This document shows, one piece after another, positions 5,949 through 8,207 of a stretch of 8,207 nucleotides of DNA (positions are counted from its first letter, which is position 1; each line of letters begins with the position of its first letter). Both the position numbers and the translations under genes were made by a program. The notes beneath the pieces were generated by a model, which searched no databases, had not been told where the DNA came from, and worked only from the letters and a program-made list of their open reading frames with translations. The DNA lies in the NCBI GenBank assembly GCA_017412025.1, contig JAFQOY010000279.1, positions 1 through 8,207 of the forward strand. Direction: 5' to 3'. This stretch comes from Clostridia bacterium (lineage in GTDB: Bacteria; Bacillota_A; Clostridia; Christensenellales; Aristaeellaceae).

Positions 5949-7511
5949 ATGGCAAAAACCCTCATGGCCGTGGACGCGGGCACCGGCAGCGTACGCGCTG
6001 TGCTCTTCAGCCTCGACGGCGAACAGCTCGGCTGCGTACAGCAGGAATGGACGCATGCCGAAGATCCGCGCTTCCCCGGCAGCATGGACTTTGACTGGAC
6101 GACCAACTGGGAGCTGGCGCGCGGCTGCATCCGCGGCGTCATCGAGCAGACCGGCGTCGATCCCAAGGACATCGCCGCCGTATCCACCACCTGCATGCGC
6201 GAGGGCATCGTCCTGTACGACAAGGACGGCAACGAAATCTGGGCCTGCGCCAACGTGGACGGCCGCAGCAATGACGAGGTCGGCCAGCTGATTCAGATGA
6301 ACCCGGATCTCGAAAAGGAAATCTACCACAAATCCGGCCAGACCTACGCCCTCGGCGCGCTGCCGCGCATCTTCTGGGTGAAGAACAAAATGCCCGAGGT
6401 CTACGAGAAGGTCGAGCTTTGCACGATGTTCAACGACTGGCTCATCTACAAGATGACCGGCGTATTCTCCTCCGAACCCTCCAACGCCTGCACCACCGGC
6501 ATCTACGACCTGAAGGCGCGCGACTGGGCGGACGACGTCGCGGCCTCTATCGGCCTTAAGACCGGCATCTTCCCCAAGACGTATGAATGCGGCACGATCG
6601 TGGCCGGCGTCTCCGAAAAGGGCGCTGCGGATACCGGCCTTGCCGTGGGCACGCCGGTCGTCGCCGGCGGCGGCGACGCGCAGCTGGGCTGCGTGGGCGT
6701 CGGCGTGGTCGATCCGGGCCAGGCGGCCATCTTTGGCGGCAGCTTCTGGCAGTATGAATACAACACCGACGAGGCAAAGACCGACGAGCACTGCCGCGTC
6801 CGCGTCAACTGCCACAGCGTGCCGGGCATCTGGCAGTATGAGGCGCTGGCGTTTAAGCCGGGCATGGTCATGCGCTGGTACCGCGACGCGTTCTGCACTG
6901 CGGAAAAGGAACTCTCCAAGGTCTGCGGCCGCGACCCATACGACCTGATGAACGAAAAGGCGAAGGACATCCCCGCCGGCTGCTACGGCATGATGTGCAC
7001 CTTCTCCGACGTGATGAACTACGTCTCCTGGCGTCACGCCAGCCCGTCGTTCATGAACTTCGACTTCGATCCCGAGAAGTACAACCGCTACACCTTCTAC
7101 CGCTCCATCATGGAAAACACGGCGCTGGTCACCTACGGCCACATGAAGCTGGTTGAGGAATCCACCGGCAACATGCCCGAGGAGGTTATCTTCGCCGGCG
7201 GCGCGTCCAAGAGCGACCTGTGGTGCCAGATTCTTGCCGATGTGCTGGGCAAGCCGGTGAGCGTTCCGGTCGTCAAGGAAGCAACCGCGCTGGGCGCGGC
7301 GATCATGGCCGGCTACGGCGTGGGCGTCTATGAGAATATCTCCGATACCGCCCGCAAGCTGGCGCGCATCGACAAGCGCTACGAGCCGGATATGAACAAC
7401 CATAAGACCTATATGGAGATGTACAAGGTCTGGCGCGAGGTATACGCCCGCGAGCTGGCCATCTCCGACGACCGCCTGACCCGCTACATGTGGGCTGCTC
7501 CCGGCGTGTAA
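5949..7511 (+). CDS. lsrK: Autoinducer-2 kinase, LsrK-type (FGGY carbohydrate kinase family)
   Basis: Cytoplasmic kinase of 520 residues (E. coli LsrK is about 530), predicted to phosphorylate imported AI-2/DPD with ATP, trapping it and creating the LsrR inducer. The N-terminal FGGY domain opens with DAGTGSVRAV (9-18). The conserved GGGDAQLGC (240-248) carries D243, the likely catalytic base. The C-terminal ATP-binding domain contains FAGGASKSDLWCQILADV (415-432) and EATALGAAIMAG (444-455). Blocks that single out LsrK among FGGY kinases are FPGSMDFD (42-49), CMREGIVLY (82-90), WACANVD (98-104), MRWYRDAFC (308-316) and the C-terminal MWAAPGV, against LWKAPGL in E. coli (recalled). The ATG has AAAGGA nine bases upstream (5934-5939). 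It lies 63 bases after lsrR, most likely in the same transcript. Xylulose or erythritol kinase is the fallback call, made unlikely by these blocks. Confidence 0.93.
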   Translation: MAKTLMAVDAGTGSVRAVLFSLDGEQLGCVQQEWTHAEDPRFPGSMDFDWTTNWELARGCIRGVIEQTGVDPKDIAAVSTTCMREGIVLYDKDGNEIWACANVDGRSNDEVGQLIQMNPDLEKEIYHKSGQTYALGALPRIFWVKNKMPEVYEKVELCTMFNDWLIYKMTGVFSSEPSNACTTGIYDLKARDWADDVAASIGLKTGIFPKTYECGTIVAGVSEKGAADTGLAVGTPVVAGGGDAQLGCVGVGVVDPGQAAIFGGSFWQYEYNTDEAKTDEHCRVRVNCHSVPGIWQYEALAFKPGMVMRWYRDAFCTAEKELSKVCGRDPYDLMNEKAKDIPAGCYGMMCTFSDVMNYVSWRHASPSFMNFDFDPEKYNRYTFYRSIMENTALVTYGHMKLVEESTGNMPEEVIFAGGASKSDLWCQILADVLGKPVSVPVVKEATALGAAIMAGYGVGVYENISDTARKLARIDKRYEPDMNNHKTYMEMYKVWREVYARELAISDDRLTRYMWAAPGV

Positions 7512-7515
7512 GCAT

Positions 7516-7563
7516 AAAACCCCTCAGTCGCTTTCAGCAGCTGCTCCCCTGTCAGCGGGAGCC
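7516..7563. repeat. Degenerate intergenic palindromic repeat after lsrK
   Basis: The stretch begins AAAACCCCTCAGTCGCT and contains GCTCCC (7543-7548) pairing with GGGAGC (7557-7562) around an 8-base loop. From memory, sequences of the form CCCTCAGTC...CAGCTCCCC...GGGGAGCC recur between genes in gut Clostridia, so this looks like a copy or remnant of such a dispersed element. It lacks a following U-run and so is not a canonical terminator. Confidence 0.5.
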
Positions 7564-7616
7564 TGATGTACGCATACGCCTTCCCTGAAAGAGGCGGCGG
7601 CATGGCACAGTCATGA

Positions 7617-7635
7617 CGGAGGGATTTCCCTTCCG
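7617..7635. repeat. Short hairpin upstream of the cupin gene
   Basis: CGGAGGG (7617-7623) pairs with CCTTCCG (7629-7635), seven pairs including one G-T, around a 5-base loop. It lies just before the cupin ribosome binding site (AAAGGA, 7645-7650). It may be part of the same repeat debris or a leader structure. I see no convincing promoter in 7512-7659. Confidence 0.35.
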
Positions 7636-7659
7636 ACAGCAAAGAAAGGAATCATACTT

Positions 7660-8010
7660 ATGTATATCGTCAACGAGAATGACCGCGAGTACCGCTTCGG
7701 CGACAGCGGACCCAAGTATCTGATGAAGGGGCCGCGCATGAACTTCGCCCTCGTCGCGTTCAACCCCGGCCAGGATTTCAAGGCGCACTATCACAACGTG
7801 ATGGAAGAGAATTTCTACATCCTCGAAGGCGAGATCGACATCGTCGTGGACGGCGTGGTCAATCACCTCAAGGCAGGCGACATGATCCACATCGAGCCCG
7901 GCGAAATCCACTATTGCAAGAACAGCTACGACAAGCCGATGAAGATGGTCTCCACCCTCGCCCCGTATACCAACCCCGATAAAGTCGACGTGGAAAACTA
8001 CACCTATTGA
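7660..8010 (+). CDS. Small single-domain cupin protein of unknown substrate
   Basis: A 116-residue single beta-barrel cupin with both family motifs intact. Motif 1 fits G-X5-H-X-H-X4-E-X6-G exactly with G37, H43, H45, E50 and G57. Motif 2 is GDMIHIEPGEIHYCKN, giving G73, P80, G81, H84 and N88. H43, H45, E50 (or E49) and H84 are the expected metal ligands, so the protein is probably a metal-dependent enzyme or a small-molecule binder. There is no signal peptide, and it is predicted cytoplasmic. The ATG has AAAGGA nine bases upstream. It lies 148 bases after lsrK on the same strand, across a repeat-derived spacer, so cotranscription is possible but not assured. Position next to the AI-2 kinase suggests a role in handling phospho-AI-2 or a related sugar phosphate; this is inference. 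Small cupins include sugar isomerases, dioxygenases and regulators, and the sequence alone does not choose. Confidence 0.85.
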   Translation: MYIVNENDREYRFGDSGPKYLMKGPRMNFALVAFNPGQDFKAHYHNVMEENFYILEGEIDIVVDGVVNHLKAGDMIHIEPGEIHYCKNSYDKPMKMVSTLAPYTNPDKVDVENYTY

Positions 8011-8024
8011 TCCAGACTGGTGGA

Positions 8025-8070
8025 CGGGGGAACCTTTCCCCCGCCGCAGCCGCCGGTTTCCCCGGCGGCT
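8025..8070. repeat. Two adjoining GC-rich hairpins just after the cupin stop
   Basis: CGGGGGAA (8025-8032) pairs perfectly with TTCCCCCG (8036-8043) around CCT. AGCCGCCGG (8048-8056) then pairs perfectly with CCGGCGGCT (8062-8070) around TTTCC. They start 14 bases after the cupin stop. Neither is followed by a U-run. They could protect the 3' end of the transcript or belong to the palindrome array that follows. Confidence 0.6.
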
Positions 8071-8102
8071 CAGACCGTCAACAAAGTATTGTTGACGGTC
8101 TG
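8071..8102. repeat. Perfect 14-base-pair inverted repeat with an AGTA loop
   Basis: CAGACCGTCAACAA (8071-8084) and its exact reverse complement (8089-8102) flank AGTA. This is the longest perfect stem in the window and abuts the previous hairpin with no gap. No U-run follows on the plus strand, and upstream on the other strand the context is GC-rich, so an intrinsic terminator is not supported in either direction. Confidence 0.7.
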
Positions 8103-8103
8103 T

Positions 8104-8135
8104 CGCTGCAAGTCTGCTAACGCATACTTGCAGCG
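8104..8135. repeat. Inverted repeat with a 10-base-pair stem
   Basis: CGCTGCAAGT (8104-8113) pairs with ACTTGCAGCG (8126-8135). After a single C/T mismatch, inner TGC and GCA pair and leave a TAAC loop. It begins one base after the previous stem. Confidence 0.65.
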
Positions 8136-8143
8136 GATAAAAC

Positions 8144-8183
8144 ATCATTTTCTTGTACGCTGCGCGTACGGCCAGAAAATGAT
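8144..8183. repeat. Two-stage inverted repeat
   Basis: Outer arms ATCATTTTCT (8144-8153) and AGAAAATGAT (8174-8183) pair perfectly over 10 bases. Inside, GTACGC (8155-8160) pairs with GCGTAC (8164-8169) around TGC. The AT-rich outer stem and GC-rich inner stem make a compact cruciform-prone unit. Confidence 0.65.
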
Positions 8184-8189
8184 ATAGGA

Positions 8190-8206
8190 AGCGGCTTGCA
8201 GCCGCT
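8190..8206. repeat. Terminal hairpin at the window edge
   Basis: AGCGGCT (8190-8196) pairs with AGCCGCT (8200-8206) around TGC. It shares CTTGCAGC with the second arm of the 8104-8135 repeat. The array may continue past the edge. Confidence 0.5.
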
Positions 8207-8207
8207 C

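Noticed and set aside
5925..7403. Minus-strand open frame of 492 codons opposite lsrK
   Set aside because: Composition is dominated by Val, Ala, His, Asp and Gly without motifs, and the opposite strand encodes a complete LsrK. It is an antisense shadow.
8025..8043. Intrinsic terminator after the cupin
   Set aside because: The stem is strong, but the following bases are CCGCAGCC with no U-run. I therefore list it as a hairpin only.
7552..8148. Minus-strand open frame of 198 codons over the cupin and flanking hairpins
   Set aside because: It is antisense to an intact cupin and runs through repeats on both sides, with no recognisable motif.

Overview
The window holds an almost complete Lsr-type autoinducer-2 (AI-2) uptake and signalling locus. 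The strong match is by recognition: conserved blocks of E. coli LsrA, LsrC, LsrD, LsrB, LsrR and LsrK recalled from memory line up along each protein, and the gene order is the same as in Enterobacteria. The host looks like a GC-rich member of the Clostridia (Firmicutes), probably gut-associated. The reasons are consensus SigA-type promoters, strong AGGAGG-like ribosome binding sites, TTG and GTG starts, an AT-rich control region between GC-rich genes, and intergenic palindromic debris of a kind I associate with gut Clostridia. This placement is an inference, not a demonstration.

Layout. On the minus strand, read leftward from about 4760, lie lsrA (ATPase, 3178-4704), lsrC (permease, 2168-3181), lsrD (permease, 1149-2171) and lsrB (periplasmic-type binding protein, 2-1069). 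The first three are translationally coupled by 4-base overlaps. LsrB follows an 80-base gap that holds a hairpin and has its own strong ribosome binding site. The divergent control region (4705-4967) carries two back-to-back near-consensus promoters and two families of short repeats that are candidate operators. On the plus strand lie lsrR (SorC/DeoR-type regulator, best start TTG 4968), lsrK (FGGY-family AI-2 kinase, 5949-7511) and, after a repeat-derived spacer, a 116-residue single-domain cupin (7660-8010). From 8025 to the right edge there is a dense run of distinct hairpins placed end to end.

How it works (from the enterobacterial system). LsrB captures AI-2, LsrACD imports it, LsrK phosphorylates it, and phospho-AI-2 releases LsrR from the divergent promoters, giving positive feedback. 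In E. coli, LsrG and LsrF then process phospho-AI-2. Neither is visible here, but lsrB ends two bases from the window edge, so they may lie just outside. The cupin is the one gene with no counterpart in the classical operon and is the most interesting lead. Two of the six LsrB ligand contacts also appear to be substituted.
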